Shown: positions 34,141-43,325, counted from the first letter of the stretch. The stretch is 64,000 nt of DNA from Halopenitus salinus (GCF_042662125.1 NZ_JBHSXL010000003.1:410109-474108); one strand, 5' to 3'. Program-made: numbers and translations. Notes: a model not told the origin generated them from the sequence alone.

Positions 34141-34791
34141 ATGCTCGATAGCGCGTACGACGTTCACCTGTTCGACCTCGACGGGACGCTGGTCGACGCC
34201 GAGTGGGCGTACACGCGCGAGGTCTTCGACCGGGTCGAGGATCGGATGGGCCACGCGTTCTCGGACGATCGCGTCCGGATCCTCTGGCACGGACTGGCCG
34301 GGTCGCGAAACGAGACGCTACGGACCTGGGGGATCGATCCCGACGAGTTCTGGCCGGCCTTCCACGCCGCGGAGGACCCCACCGCGCGCGCCGAGGCGAC
34401 CTACCTCCACCCCGACGCCGAGCGCGTGCTCGCCAACATCGAGGGGCCGACGGGGCTCATCACGCACTGTCAGTCGTTTCTGACCGAGCCGATCCTCGAC
34501 CGGCTCGACCTTCGCGACCACTTCGACGCGGTCGTCTGCTGCGATGCGGACACGGGGTGGAAGCCGGATCCCGACCCGCTTCGGACGGCGATGGCGGAAC
34601 TCGACGTCGACCCGACCACACACCGGGGGTATTACGCCGGCGACGGCGAGGCCGACGTGGGCGCCGCCTGGAACGCTGGGCTCGATGCGGTCCACGTCGA
34701 ACGCCTCGGCCACCGCGAGCGGGGGCGATGCGTGCTCGGCGACCACCGCGTCGAGCGTCTCGACGAACTCCTCGAAAGCGAGGTCGGATGA
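34141..34791 (+). CDS. HAD-superfamily hydrolase (216 aa)
   Basis: All four HAD motifs are present: motif I FDLDGTLVDAEW (nucleophile first Asp), motif II LITHC, motif III KPDPDP (Lys near residue 141), and motif IV GDGEADVGAA. A helical cap follows motif I, so it is a phosphoglycolate-phosphatase-like enzyme of subclass I. The substrate cannot be told from sequence; haloarchaeal members are assigned as sugar or phosphoglycolate phosphatases. Upstream gene 87 bp away on the same strand. Confidence 0.85.
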   Translation: MLDSAYDVHLFDLDGTLVDAEWAYTREVFDRVEDRMGHAFSDDRVRILWHGLAGSRNETLRTWGIDPDEFWPAFHAAEDPTARAEATYLHPDAERVLANIEGPTGLITHCQSFLTEPILDRLDLRDHFDAVVCCDADTGWKPDPDPLRTAMAELDVDPTTHRGYYAGDGEADVGAAWNAGLDAVHVERLGHRERGRCVLGDHRVERLDELLESEVG

Positions 34792-34834
34792 CGTTCCAGG
34801 GCGAGCCGATCGGAGTGTCACCAGTCAGCCGGGA

Positions 34835-35656
34835 TCACTCGCGATCGTCGAAGCCCTCCAGGTCCTCCTCGATCGAGGCGTGTTCGGGACCGGGGAACTC
34901 CCCGTTCTCGACGGCCTCCCGGTAGGATTCGGCCGCCCGTCGCATCTCGCCGCGAACGTCGCCGAACCGCTCGGCGAACGGCGGCGACCAGTCGGAGAGG
35001 CCGAATACGTCCGTGCTGACGAGCACCTGTCCGTCACAGTCCGGGCCGGCGCCGATCCCGATCGTGGGGATCTCGAGCCGGTCCGTGATCGCCGCGGCGA
35101 GGTTGGCGGGGACGTGTTCGATCACGACGGCGAAGGCGCCGGCGTCCTCGTGGGCCGCCGCGATCTCGAGCGTCTCCGCGGCGGCGTCCCGTTCGGTCCC
35201 CTGGCGGTGGTACCCGCCGATCTCGTTGACGTGTTGGGGCGTCAATCCGATGTGGGCCATCACGGGGATTCCCACGTCCGAGAGTGCCTCGGTCAAGGCG
35301 ACGGTGTGGGGGCCGCTTTCGATCTTGACGGCGTCGGCGCCCTCCTCCTTGAGGAGCCGTCCGGCGTTGTGGATCGACTCCGACTGCTCGACGCCGAAGG
35401 AGAGAAACGGGAGATCGGCGACCACGAGCGCGTCCTCGGTGGCGCGGACGACGGATCCCGTCCTGCTCGCGACGTCCTCCATCGTCACCGGGACCGTCGA
35501 GTCGTAGCCCATCACCGCGTTCCCCATGCTGTCTCCGACCAGGATCACGTCGATGCCGACCTCGTCGACGATCGCCGCCGTCGGCGCGTCGTAGGCGGTC
35601 AACATCGTGATCGGCTCCTCCCCGGCCTTTCTCCGGAGATCGCGTGTGGTCGTCAT
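34835..35656 (-). CDS. panB: 3-methyl-2-oxobutanoate hydroxymethyltransferase (PanB)
   Basis: A 273-residue PanB. It adds a hydroxymethyl group from methylene-tetrahydrofolate to 2-oxoisovalerate, the first step to pantoate and coenzyme A. Conserved stretches: TMLTAYDAPTAAIVDEVGID, VGDSMGNAVMGYDSTVPVT, AHIGLTPQHVNEIGGY, and GIGAGPDCDGQVLVSTD. Metal-binding Asp and catalytic Glu regions are intact. A TATA-like box at 35680-35687 lies 27-28 bp before the ATG, so the transcript is probably leaderless. Its substrate comes from the valine pathway, to which IlvD (60356) belongs. Confidence 0.94.
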   Translation of the reverse strand: MTTTRDLRRKAGEEPITMLTAYDAPTAAIVDEVGIDVILVGDSMGNAVMGYDSTVPVTMEDVASRTGSVVRATEDALVVADLPFLSFGVEQSESIHNAGRLLKEEGADAVKIESGPHTVALTEALSDVGIPVMAHIGLTPQHVNEIGGYHRQGTERDAAAETLEIAAAHEDAGAFAVVIEHVPANLAAAITDRLEIPTIGIGAGPDCDGQVLVSTDVFGLSDWSPPFAERFGDVRGEMRRAAESYREAVENGEFPGPEHASIEEDLEGFDDRE

Positions 35657-35679
35657 ACACGAGGATTCCGCGGTCGACG

Positions 35680-35687
35680 TTTTAAGT
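35680..35687 (-). promoter_or_regulatory. TATA box of panB
   Basis: TTTTAAGT on the plus strand (ACTTAAAA on the minus strand), centred about 28 bp from the panB ATG. Predicts a leaderless transcript. Confidence 0.5.
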
Positions 35688-35710
35688 CTTGCAGCCTCGA
35701 TCGACGCGGA

Positions 35711-36031
35711 TCAAAGCGAGTAGATCGAGTAGAAAAACAGGCCGAACCCGGCGAGGATGAGGACGCTTTCCGCGCTGTTGATCGCGAGGAGTTCGGCGCC
35801 GACGAGTTCGTACGCGCCGTGGACCTGAAGGTCGTACAGGGCGTAAATCCCCTCCAGCAGCACTCCAGCGGTGAAAAGCAGGAACGCGTACGTGGCGAAC
35901 CTGAACGACGCGTTCTCGTTGCGCCGCGACGTCCGGTAGCTGATGACGGTCAACCCTCCGCCGGCGAGTAGGAGTAACCCCTTAAGCGCGATGAACGACC
36001 AGAACACGATCGGCGCGACCATGGAACTCAC
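35711..36031 (-). CDS. DUF7521-type membrane protein (106 aa)
   Basis: Three hydrophobic segments (about 8-28, 46-66 and 84-102). The order matches the haloarchaeal DUF7521 family (name from memory), usually found right behind a winged-helix regulator gene, as here: the HTH gene ends 49 bp upstream. Function unknown; the pair may form a small membrane-linked regulatory unit. Confidence 0.75.
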   Translation of the reverse strand: MSSMVAPIVFWSFIALKGLLLLAGGGLTVISYRTSRRNENASFRFATYAFLLFTAGVLLEGIYALYDLQVHGAYELVGAELLAINSAESVLILAGFGLFFYSIYSL

Positions 36032-36080
36032 CTCCGGAAAGGTATTCGCGCGGTCGGTATGTATCTTTTCGCCGCTCCGG

Positions 36081-36422
36081 TCACTGCAGCTCCCTCCAGA
36101 ACTCCTCGAACTTGTCGCTCATGTCCCGCTTGTAGGTCACGTCCACCTCGATGTGGCCATCCTCGAGTTCGAACGTCACGCTCTGTAGATTGCTCTCGTA
36201 GACGTTCCGTCTGTTTTTCTCCTCGTCGAATCGGATGCTCGGCGTGACGAGATCGAGGTCCTGTAGCACGGTGAGGCGTCGATAGACCGTCGGAAGGGAA
36301 CTGTTGCAGCGATCGGCGATGGCCTTGGCCGTCATCGGCTCGGAGTGGACGAGAGCCAGTATCTCACGGGTGTAGTCGTCGCCGAAGACGTCGAAAATGG
36401 AGTGAGAGTCGTCGGGTCTCAC
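36081..36422 (-). CDS. ArsR-like winged-helix regulator (113 aa)
   Basis: A winged helix is clear: IFDVFGDDYTREILALVHSE, MTAKAIADRCNSSLPTVYRR as the recognition helix, and LQDLDLVTPSIRFDEEKNRR as the wing. The C-terminal beta segment (VTFELEDGHIEVDVTYKR) is the extension typical of haloarchaeal HTH proteins paired with DUF7521. The gene is co-oriented with and directly before the DUF7521 gene. A TATA-like GGATTTAA is about 30 bp upstream. Confidence 0.82.
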   Translation of the reverse strand: MRPDDSHSIFDVFGDDYTREILALVHSEPMTAKAIADRCNSSLPTVYRRLTVLQDLDLVTPSIRFDEEKNRRNVYESNLQSVTFELEDGHIEVDVTYKRDMSDKFEEFWRELQ

Positions 36423-36830
36423 ATGTTGTGAGTTCGATCACGGGTTGCCCGGATTTAACTGTTTTCGGAACGCCTCGCGCTCCGAGGACGCCATGGGTGA
36501 ATCCATACCGGGTTCGGATCCCGATTTTCCGCCTCGGAAAACGGTTGTGGGACTTTTGGAGGTGAGGAGGGATACGTGGATCCATGGTGTCTCGAAGGTG
36601 GCTCGGCGACGAACGGGGGATCGCCTCGGGAGGCGATCGCGGGAGACATGAAACGGGAGCCGGCGGTCGATGACCTCGAAACGATCCGTCTCGACGGTCG
36701 AATCGAACCCTCACGGTACCGGGGAACCGGCGCTGCGGATCTCCGGAGGCCCGGTGGCGATCGTGTGTGCGCTCGAGCGTGAGCCCATCGCCGACGGACG
36801 TTCCGACAGGGGACGCCCGCCACGATCGCC
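36423..36830. other. Intergenic region, no gene seen
   Basis: About 400 bp between the HTH gene and the gene at 36831. Open frames on both strands are Arg/Pro/Ser-rich shadows of high GC content with no recognisable domain. The left part holds the promoter of the HTH gene. Confidence 0.35.
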
Positions 36831-37376
36831 ATGACGAGCGGCCCCCGAACGAAACGGCTGCTGACCGAGACCCTGTGGGAGCACCTCGTAAGCGATCGTG
36901 AAGTCAACGGCGATCGGGACCGAAAGTACCGCCAACGGATCAGGGACCGTATCACGGACGCGTTCCGGGAGTTCGGACACCTCTATCCGTACTGGTCATC
37001 CACGGAGGTCCGCAAGGCGCTTGAGGATCCGGACGTCGAACTCCGCGACGGGATGCGTGGCGTCGTCGCCATCCTGTATCTCGCCTTGGGTCAACGCGAG
37101 TTCGAGGAGCTCGTGGGCACGTCGGTCAACATGGTCGAACAGGAGCTGGATCGGACGGCGGTGGACTACGTCGAGTGCAACCTGGAGTTCCACCGGCCGA
37201 CCGCGATCATGGATCGCGACAGACTCCGACGGAAGCTGTCGGAGAACCCGAGCGCGCTCACCACCCAGGAGGTCGGCATCCTGATGCAGTACGTCGACCT
37301 CTCGGAGGACGAGATCGAGCGTCTCCGTTCATCCGCGGGAGATCCGATCGAAGCCGGACAGCTGAGCTCGGACTGA
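36831..37376 (+). CDS. Haloarchaeal hypothetical protein (181 aa)
   Basis: A soluble, mostly helical protein: an N-terminal helical part (RYRQRIRDRITDAFREFGHL), a middle domain (GVVAILYLALGQREFEELVG) and a C-terminal acidic helical part with QYVDLSEDEIERL. I recognise no function. Codon usage and acidity match the GC-rich core. It might be a DNA- or partner-binding protein. Monocistronic, followed 45 bp later by the small membrane gene. Confidence 0.65.
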   Translation: MTSGPRTKRLLTETLWEHLVSDREVNGDRDRKYRQRIRDRITDAFREFGHLYPYWSSTEVRKALEDPDVELRDGMRGVVAILYLALGQREFEELVGTSVNMVEQELDRTAVDYVECNLEFHRPTAIMDRDRLRRKLSENPSALTTQEVGILMQYVDLSEDEIERLRSSAGDPIEAGQLSSD

Positions 37377-37421
37377 GGAGAACCCCGCGGATTGATACGG
37401 TCCGGGATCCAAGTCGCTCGC

Positions 37422-37685
37422 GTGCAACCCGTCGAACGAACCGAGGTCGAGGGCGTCGACTACGGGTGGGTGATGCAGACCACGTTCGTCGCCACGATCC
37501 TCGTCGGCGCCCCGATCGTGGCGTTGTTGTCGACGCAGGTCGCCCTGGAGACGTGGGGCGAACGCGTGCTCTTTGCCGTTCGCGTCGGCGCGCCCGTCTG
37601 GTTTCTGACCGCGGTCGTGGTCTACGTATACGCAAAGCGCACCGACGCCGGCGACGTCGTCGACCCGGACTCCGAGACCGAGTGA
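37422..37685 (+). CDS. DUF5822-type small membrane protein (87 aa)
   Basis: Two transmembrane helices (about 19-40 and 56-75). A GTG at 37422 gives MQPVERTEVEGVDYGWVMQT, matching the DUF5822 family start as I remember it; the longer frame from 37392 adds residues that look like noise. Function unknown. The next 190 bp hold a tandem repeat and the region before the biotin carboxylase gene. Confidence 0.6.
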   Translation: MQPVERTEVEGVDYGWVMQTTFVATILVGAPIVALLSTQVALETWGERVLFAVRVGAPVWFLTAVVVYVYAKRTDAGDVVDPDSETE

Positions 37686-37696
37686 GGATCTCGGTC

Positions 37697-37788
37697 GAGC
37701 GGGACACAGCTCGGATCGAGAGCGGGACACAGCTCGGATCGAGAGCGGGACACAGCTCGGATCGAGAGCGGGACACAGCTCGGATCGA
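37697..37788 (+). repeat. 23-bp tandem repeat, four perfect copies
   Basis: The unit GAGCGGGACACAGCTCGGAT plus CGA is repeated four times without change (starts at 37697, 37720, 37743 and 37766), followed by a partial unit. It lies between the DUF5822 gene and the biotin carboxylase gene. Sharp edges and perfect copies show recent expansion. Not a CRISPR: no spacers. Confidence 0.85.
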
Positions 37789-37877
37789 GAGCGGGAGCGA
37801 GTTCGACGATCGACGACCCGCGATACCACGAAGAACCGATAGAGTCAGGTACCCGCTTGCGGAAACCACCCACAGGA

Positions 37878-39749
37878 ATGTTCGATACGGTCCTTGTGGC
37901 AAACCGCGGCGAGATCGCGGTCCGCGTGATGCGCGCGTGCGAGGAGTTGGGGATCGAGACGGTCGCGGTGTACAGCGACGCCGACAAGCACGCCGGCCAC
38001 GTGCGGTACGCCGACTCGGCGTACAACGTCGGTCCCGCCCGCGCGGCCGACTCCTACCTCGACCAGGAGGCGATCGTCGACGCGGCACGACGGGCCGACG
38101 CCGACGCGATCCACCCGGGATACGGCTTTTTGGCCGAGAACGCGAGCTTCGCCGACCGGGTCGAACGCGAGGAGGGGATCACGTGGATCGGCCCGGCCAG
38201 CGAGGCCATGGAGCGTCTCGGCGAGAAGACGAAGGCCCGCCAGTCGATGCGGGAGGCGGACGTTCCCATCGTTCCGGGGACGACCGAGCCGGTCGAGGAC
38301 GTCGAGGCGATCCACGAGTTCGGCGAGGAACACGGCTATCCGATCGCCATCAAGGCCGAGGGCGGCGGCGGCGGCCGCGGAATGAAGGTGCTTCAGGGGC
38401 CCGATGAGGCCGCCTCGAAGCTGGAGTCGGCGAAACGTGAGGGCGAGGCCTACTTCTCGAACGACTCCGTCTACCTGGAGCGGTACCTGGAGACGCCGCG
38501 CCACGTCGAAGTCCAGATCGTCGCGGACCGCCACGGGAACGTGGTCCACCTCGGCGAACGGGACTGCTCGCTCCAGCGGCGCCACCAGAAGGTGATCGAG
38601 GAGGGTCCCTCCCCGGCGCTCTCAACGGAGCTTCGCGAGCGGATCGGGGAGGCGGCACGCCGCGGCGTCGCGGCGACGGGCTACTACAACGCCGGGACCG
38701 TCGAGTTCCTCGTCGAGGAGGATCCCGACCGCGATCGCGACGAACCGCTCGGCCCGGAGACGAACTTCTACTTCCTCGAGGTCAACACCCGAATCCAGGT
38801 CGAACACACCGTGACCGAGGAGCTCACGGGACTCGACATCGTCAAGGAACAGCTGCGGGTCGGAGCCGGCGAGGAGCTGTCCGTCTCCCAGGAGGACGTC
38901 GACCTCGACGGCCACGCGATCGAGTTCCGGATCAACGCGGAGAACGCCGCCGAGGACTTCCAGCCCGCGAGCGACGGAACCCTCGAGACCTACGACCCGC
39001 CCGGCGGGATCGGCGTCCGGCTCGACGACGCGCTCCGTGAAGGCGACGAGCTGGTGACGGACTACGACTCGATGATCGCGAAGCTGATCGTCTGGGGGGG
39101 CGACCGCGAGGAGTGTCTCGCTCGCTCCAGGCGCGCGCTCGCCGAGTACGACATCGAGGGCGTGACCACCATCGTCCCGTTCCACCGGCTGATGCTCGAG
39201 GACGACCGGTTCCTCGAGGGTACCCACACGACCAAGTACCTCGACGAGGAGCTCGATCCCGACCGGATCGCGGACGCGCAGCGCCGATGGGGACCGGACG
39301 CGGACGACTCGGCCCCGACGGCGGAGGGGGACGACGACTCCGACGAGGAGGCCGGAGAGCGCGAGTTCACCGTGGAGGTGAACGGCAAGCGCTTCGACGT
39401 CTCGTTGGAGGAACACGGCGCACCTGCCATCCAGGTCCCGGAGACCGCCGGCTCAACCGATCGGTCCTCGCGTCCGTCCGCGCCGTCCGATTCCGACGAG
39501 GAGTCGGGCGACGACGGCGTCGAGGTGGCCGAGGGCGGCGAGTCCATCGACGCGGAGATGCAGGGGACGATCCTCTCCGTCGAGGTGTCCGAGGGCGACG
39601 AGGTCGGCGCCGGCGACGTCGTCTGCGTGCTGGAGGCGATGAAGATGGAAAACGACGTGGTCGCCGAACGCGGCGGCACCGTCGCCGGAGTCCACGTCGC
39701 CGAGGGCGACAGCGTGGACATGGGTGACGTACTGATCGTCCTGGAGTGA
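37878..39749 (+). CDS. Acyl-CoA carboxylase biotin carboxylase-BCCP subunit
   Basis: A 623-residue protein. Residues 1-450 are a biotin carboxylase: MFDTVLVANRGEIAVRVMRA, the ATP-grasp glycine loop EGGGGGRGMKV, HPGYGFLAEN, and RIQVEHTVTEE. The C-terminal 75 residues are a biotinyl domain with the EAMKMEND biotinylation site. Between them is an acidic linker rich in Asp, Glu and Ser. It carboxylates biotin for acetyl- or propionyl-CoA carboxylase; no carboxyltransferase subunit is in the window. The ATG at 37878 is preferred to the ATG-like start 21 bp earlier. Confidence 0.92.
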   Translation: MFDTVLVANRGEIAVRVMRACEELGIETVAVYSDADKHAGHVRYADSAYNVGPARAADSYLDQEAIVDAARRADADAIHPGYGFLAENASFADRVEREEGITWIGPASEAMERLGEKTKARQSMREADVPIVPGTTEPVEDVEAIHEFGEEHGYPIAIKAEGGGGGRGMKVLQGPDEAASKLESAKREGEAYFSNDSVYLERYLETPRHVEVQIVADRHGNVVHLGERDCSLQRRHQKVIEEGPSPALSTELRERIGEAARRGVAATGYYNAGTVEFLVEEDPDRDRDEPLGPETNFYFLEVNTRIQVEHTVTEELTGLDIVKEQLRVGAGEELSVSQEDVDLDGHAIEFRINAENAAEDFQPASDGTLETYDPPGGIGVRLDDALREGDELVTDYDSMIAKLIVWGGDREECLARSRRALAEYDIEGVTTIVPFHRLMLEDDRFLEGTHTTKYLDEELDPDRIADAQRRWGPDADDSAPTAEGDDDSDEEAGEREFTVEVNGKRFDVSLEEHGAPAIQVPETAGSTDRSSRPSAPSDSDEESGDDGVEVAEGGESIDAEMQGTILSVEVSEGDEVGAGDVVCVLEAMKMENDVVAERGGTVAGVHVAEGDSVDMGDVLIVLE

Positions 39750-39792
39750 CGAACGAAGGGTCACGGAGCCGACTCGTCGTTTCGATCCCGAA

Positions 39793-40173
39793 TCACTCGC
39801 CGACGAGTCGGTCGAGTTCCTCGAAATAGCGCTCTCGTGGCCGTTGGTATGGGTCCCGATAGTCGATCGCGCCGTCCGAAAACCGGCGTGCGACGTCCGC
39901 CGCCGACTCGAGCGCCGTCTCGCGTTCCCCGTACGTCTCGGCGAGCGCCTCGATCTCGGGTTCGAGGAACAACACGACGTGCCACTCCCCGGTGCGGTAC
40001 TGGCCGGCGCCGGGGCGACGGCGACGGGACCCGTTGGTCACGTAGATCGTCGGCAGACACTCCGCGGGAAGGGCGTCGCCGGAGAACACGTCGGGACGGA
40101 AAACGAGGATGACCCGACCCTCGGGCTCCTCGTTCCAGACGCGCCAGCCGTCCGGCAGTTCGGGGAGACTCAT
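39793..40173 (-). CDS. DUF5820-type protein (126 aa)
   Basis: A small soluble haloarchaeal protein, matching DUF5820 as I recall it: MSLPELPDGWRVWNEEPEGR, then VILVFRPDVFSGDALPAECL, then WHVVLFLEPEIEALAETYG. Alternating strands and helices suggest a compact alpha-beta fold. Function unknown. Convergent with the biotin carboxylase gene. Confidence 0.75.
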   Translation of the reverse strand: MSLPELPDGWRVWNEEPEGRVILVFRPDVFSGDALPAECLPTIYVTNGSRRRRPGAGQYRTGEWHVVLFLEPEIEALAETYGERETALESAADVARRFSDGAIDYRDPYQRPRERYFEELDRLVGE

Positions 40174-40277
40174 ACCCTCCGTTGGACGCGATCGCTTGAA
40201 AGGGGCGCGCTCTCGATCCGTCGGTCACGCCGCCCGGAATCACGTCGACCCAGGACCACGTCAACCCGGAATCGCGT

Positions 40278-40718
40278 TCACCGCCGCTCAGAGGAGCAGA
40301 GGGTGAGCGGATCGGCGATCCCGCGGTCGCAAAGCGCCAGAAGGCCGACGCCGAGGGTGACGAGGAGAAACGCCAGAAGCGACAGCCGCGGGATCGTGAA
40401 CACGCCGAGCCCGTGCCAGAGGATCGCCCCGCACGACCCGTCGATCCCACAGGAGAGCCCGGAGGAGCGCTGGAGGACAACGTGATAGGCGGCGACGACG
40501 GTCCCGAGCGTCGACATCGGGAGTGCGGTCCGCCAGACGCCGACTCGTCCCTCGAGCGTGGCGACGCCGAGGACCACGACGAGCGGGTACATCAGGATTC
40601 GCTGGTACCAACACAGCACGCACGGGACGAGTCCCAAGGCCTCGCTGAAGTACAGGCTTCCGGCGGTCGCGATCGCCGCCGTGAGCGTGCAGGCGGCGAG
40701 GAGGGTTCGGTGGCGCAC
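40278..40718 (-). CDS. dsbB: DsbB-type disulphide bond formation protein
   Basis: Four transmembrane segments and both DsbB cysteine pairs: CVLC (first loop, VPCVLCWYQRI) and the second-loop pair in LSCGIDGSCGAI. DsbB re-oxidises extracytoplasmic thiol oxidoreductases with quinone. The GTG at 40718 gives 146 residues, which is the family's normal length and starts at the first helix; a frame reaching 40937 would overlap the tRNA gene and is rejected. Confidence 0.88.
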   Translation of the reverse strand: MRHRTLLAACTLTAAIATAGSLYFSEALGLVPCVLCWYQRILMYPLVVVLGVATLEGRVGVWRTALPMSTLGTVVAAYHVVLQRSSGLSCGIDGSCGAILWHGLGVFTIPRLSLLAFLLVTLGVGLLALCDRGIADPLTLCSSERR

Positions 40719-40908
40719 GGTCGATACCCGAGGGACGGACGCGAGGACGAAAAAGAACACGTTCGATCGGTTCCTCGGTCGAACCCGTGAACGGTTCCTC
40801 GATCGTATCGTCGATAGGCGTTCGATACCTGCAGCGATTCGGGACAGGACGGAACCGGATGGACCGGATGGTCGCCGTCGCTCGCGTCCCGTGGTCGAGT
40901 CGAGAAAT

Positions 40909-40982
40909 GCTCGGTCGGGGATTTGAACCCCGGTCATCGGCTCGAAAGGCCGAAATGATTGGCCGGACTACACCAACCGAGC
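40909..40982 (-). tRNA. tRNA-Glu (UUC anticodon)
   Basis: On the minus strand the gene begins GCTCGGT and ends ACCGAGC plus discriminator A. The T arm is CCGGGGTTCAAATCCCCGAC, the anticodon stem-loop is TCGGCCTTTCGAGCCGA with loop CTTTCGA giving anticodon TTC. D arm GTGTAGTCCGGCC. No CCA is encoded and no intron is seen. Cloverleaf pairs are all good. Confidence 0.92.
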
Positions 40983-41135
40983 GCCCTGGTGGGCATTCGT
41001 AGGGAGTGTGGGGACCCTAATAAATCCCTTCAATCGTCGCCGCCGTGGGTGGTCGACCCGAGGGGAAAGCCGCGGCCGACGCGGCGGGCCACGCGCGGCG
41101 AAACCGGTTTCGTTCTCGAGTTCCGATCGGAGAAC

Positions 41136-41741
41136 GTGTCGACGGAAACGCTTCCCCCGGACGTCGAGTCGGTCCTCCGCGAGGACCCGGTTCTCGCGGA
41201 ACTCGTCGATCGCCACGGCGCGCTCGCGGTGACGCCGGCCGAGAACCCGTTTCGACGGCTGTGTACCTCGATCATCAACCAGCAGCTCTCGACCGCCTCG
41301 GCCGAGGCGATCCGTGAGCGGACGTTCGCGCTCCTCGACGGCGAGGTGACGCCGCGTTCGGTACTGGCCGCGGACGAACCTCGCCTGCGGGAGGCGGGCC
41401 TCAGCGACTCGAAGGTCCAGTACCTCCAGAACGCGGCCGAAGCGTTCCACGAACGTGATCTCACGGCGTCGGGTCTCTCGGACGCGAGCGACGAGGAGGC
41501 GATCGCGGCGCTCACGCGCATCCGCGGGATCGGCGAGTGGACCGCCCGGATGTACCTCATCTTCGTGCTCGGCCGCGAGGACGTCCTGCCGCTTTCGGAT
41601 CTCGCCGTCCGACGTGGGATCGAGGAACTGTACGCGGATGGCGGGGCGATGAGCCGCGAGGAGATGCGCGAGATCGCAGCGGCCTGGCGACCGTATCGCA
41701 GCTACGGAACGCGATACGTCTGGGCCGCATACGAGGGATGA
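41136..41741 (+). CDS. alkA: DNA-3-methyladenine glycosylase II-type (HhH-GPD)
   Basis: A 201-residue base-excision glycosylase. The HhH-GPD motif is clear: TRIRGIGEWTARMYLIFVL, then the catalytic Asp in LPLSDLAVRRG. The N-terminal FRRLCTSIINQQLSTASAEA is the usual substrate-side helix. It removes alkylated purines from DNA. The GTG at 41136 is chosen because upstream residues in the long frame overlap the tRNA and are low-complexity. No iron-sulphur cluster cysteines, unlike the EndoIII subgroup. Confidence 0.88.
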   Translation: MSTETLPPDVESVLREDPVLAELVDRHGALAVTPAENPFRRLCTSIINQQLSTASAEAIRERTFALLDGEVTPRSVLAADEPRLREAGLSDSKVQYLQNAAEAFHERDLTASGLSDASDEEAIAALTRIRGIGEWTARMYLIFVLGREDVLPLSDLAVRRGIEELYADGGAMSREEMREIAAAWRPYRSYGTRYVWAAYEG

Positions 41742-41802
41742 ATCGGCGGAACGAAGGATCAACCGGCCGGACGAGAGGTGATCCGTCCGGACGACCGACG
41801 GG

Positions 41803-42837
41803 TCAGTCCGCGACCGACGGGGTCGCCAGGTACTCGTCGTTGATCTCGTAGTCGCCCTCCTCCGTCTCGATCAGGTACTCGCCGTAGTAGGGGACCCGGT
41901 TCGCCACCACCGTCTCGAAGGTCTCCGCGATCTCCTCGCGGGACATCTCGCCCATCGAGCGAAGGTCGTCGTTCCGGTTCAGACAGCCCTTGAGGTACCC
42001 CTCGTGGGTGACGCGCACCCGCCCGCAGTTCGCACAGAACTCCTCGTTCTCGACGGGATCGACGATCTCGACCATGCCGCCGGGACCCTCAGTATCGGCC
42101 GCGTCGCCGTCGTCGTCGCCGACTATACCCTCGCCGACGAAGTACCGCTTCCGGTCGTGCATCTCGCGGTGTTCGACCCGGTCCGCGACGTCGGCGAGCC
42201 AGTCGTGGACGCGCTCGATGTCGATGTTCCACTCCGGTCGCCCGGTCAATTCGGGCATGTACTCGATGAGCTGTAGCTGGAGACCGTCGTTTCGCGCGAC
42301 GTGTTCGACCATACCCTCGACGTAACCGGCGGTGTGCTCGAAGACGACCATGTTGAGCTTGACCGGAGCGAGGCCGGCGTCGAGGGCGGCCTCGACGCCC
42401 TCGATCACCCGGTCGTAGGCGCCCGATTTCGTGATCTCCGCGAACGCCTCCGGCTCGAGGGCGTCCTGTGAGACGTTCACGCGATCGAGGCCCGCCTCCG
42501 CGAGGGCCTCGGCGCGTCCGGGGAGGAAGGTCCCGTTCGTCGTCATCGAGACCTCCATCGAGTCGGGGGTTCGAGCGATGATCTCCTCGAGGTCCTCCCG
42601 GAGCATCGGCTCGCCGCCGGTGAACTTCACCTTTCGAACGCCGTAGCCCTCGACGACCTCGAGAAACCGGACGATCTGGTCCGCGGTCATCTCGTTCTCG
42701 CTCGGCTCCATCGGCCCGCGCGTGTCGCCGAGCCCCTCGTTGTGACAGTAGACGCAGTCGAAGTTACAGCGATCGGTCAACGAGACCCGGACGCCGGTGA
42801 CCTCCCGACCGAAATCGTCCGAGAGCGGTTCGTTCAT
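41803..42837 (-). CDS. moaA: GTP 3',8-cyclase (MoaA)
   Basis: A 344-residue radical-SAM enzyme that begins molybdenum cofactor synthesis. CNFDCVYCHNEG is the first CxxxCxxC cluster, and the C-terminal CANCGRVRVTHEG plus KGC supplies the second cluster site. KFTGGEPMLREDL is the SAM-binding GGEP. The start at 42837 is supported by CTTAAAC about 28 bp upstream (42862-42868), giving a leaderless transcript; a longer frame to 42903 is rejected. Stands alone here. Confidence 0.92.
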   Translation of the reverse strand: MNEPLSDDFGREVTGVRVSLTDRCNFDCVYCHNEGLGDTRGPMEPSENEMTADQIVRFLEVVEGYGVRKVKFTGGEPMLREDLEEIIARTPDSMEVSMTTNGTFLPGRAEALAEAGLDRVNVSQDALEPEAFAEITKSGAYDRVIEGVEAALDAGLAPVKLNMVVFEHTAGYVEGMVEHVARNDGLQLQLIEYMPELTGRPEWNIDIERVHDWLADVADRVEHREMHDRKRYFVGEGIVGDDDGDAADTEGPGGMVEIVDPVENEEFCANCGRVRVTHEGYLKGCLNRNDDLRSMGEMSREEIAETFETVVANRVPYYGEYLIETEEGDYEINDEYLATPSVAD

Positions 42838-43112
42838 GTTCGCATGAAGTCCCCATGCGCGCTTAAACACCGGGGTCGGATCCCCGTCCGCGTAACCTTC
42901 CAAAGTTACGATCAGGGGGGACCGATCCGACGGTTTATCACAGATTACGACCCAGCCGCCCCGTGCGATAACGACCCGCCGCGCGGCGAGCAGCGATCGT
43001 CCGGCGTCCTCCCCGCGCGACCGTCAAGCGATGCCGGCTGTTCGCCATCATCGGTTCGGAAAGCGATCGCTCACCCGCCCTTCAGATCGCACTCCGTGAT
43101 CCGGATCGGAGT

Positions 43113-43325
43113 TCACTCGCCGATCCGAACGAGGCCCGAAACGTCGAGGAGACCACGAAGGGTCAGGTAGACGGCGAGGATTCCGCCGAGGACAAGCGAG
43201 GGGACCGACACAAGGATCGCCGTCTCGTAGCCGGCGACGAGACGGGCCAGACCGCGGGAGACGAACGAGAGAAGCAGCAGCCCGAACGCGAGCACGGCCA
43301 GCCGAACGAACCGCGATCGGTTCAT
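43113..43325 (-). CDS. Small two-TM membrane protein (70 aa)
   Basis: Two hydrophobic helices (about 8-24 and 36-56). No family recognised. It lies 86 bp downstream of the UPF0179 gene on the same strand and may be co-transcribed with it. Confidence 0.55.
   Translation of the reverse strand: MNRSRFVRLAVLAFGLLLLSFVSRGLARLVAGYETAILVSVPSLVLGGILAVYLTLRGLLDVSGLVRIGE

Noticed and set aside
34544..35971. Long plus-strand frame across panB and neighbouring genes
   Set aside because: Overlaps PanB completely in antisense; composition is that of a GC shadow.
37697..37788. Possible CRISPR array
   Set aside because: The 23-bp units are directly adjacent with no spacers, and no cas genes are present. 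The 25-bp and 34-bp arrays fail for the same reason.
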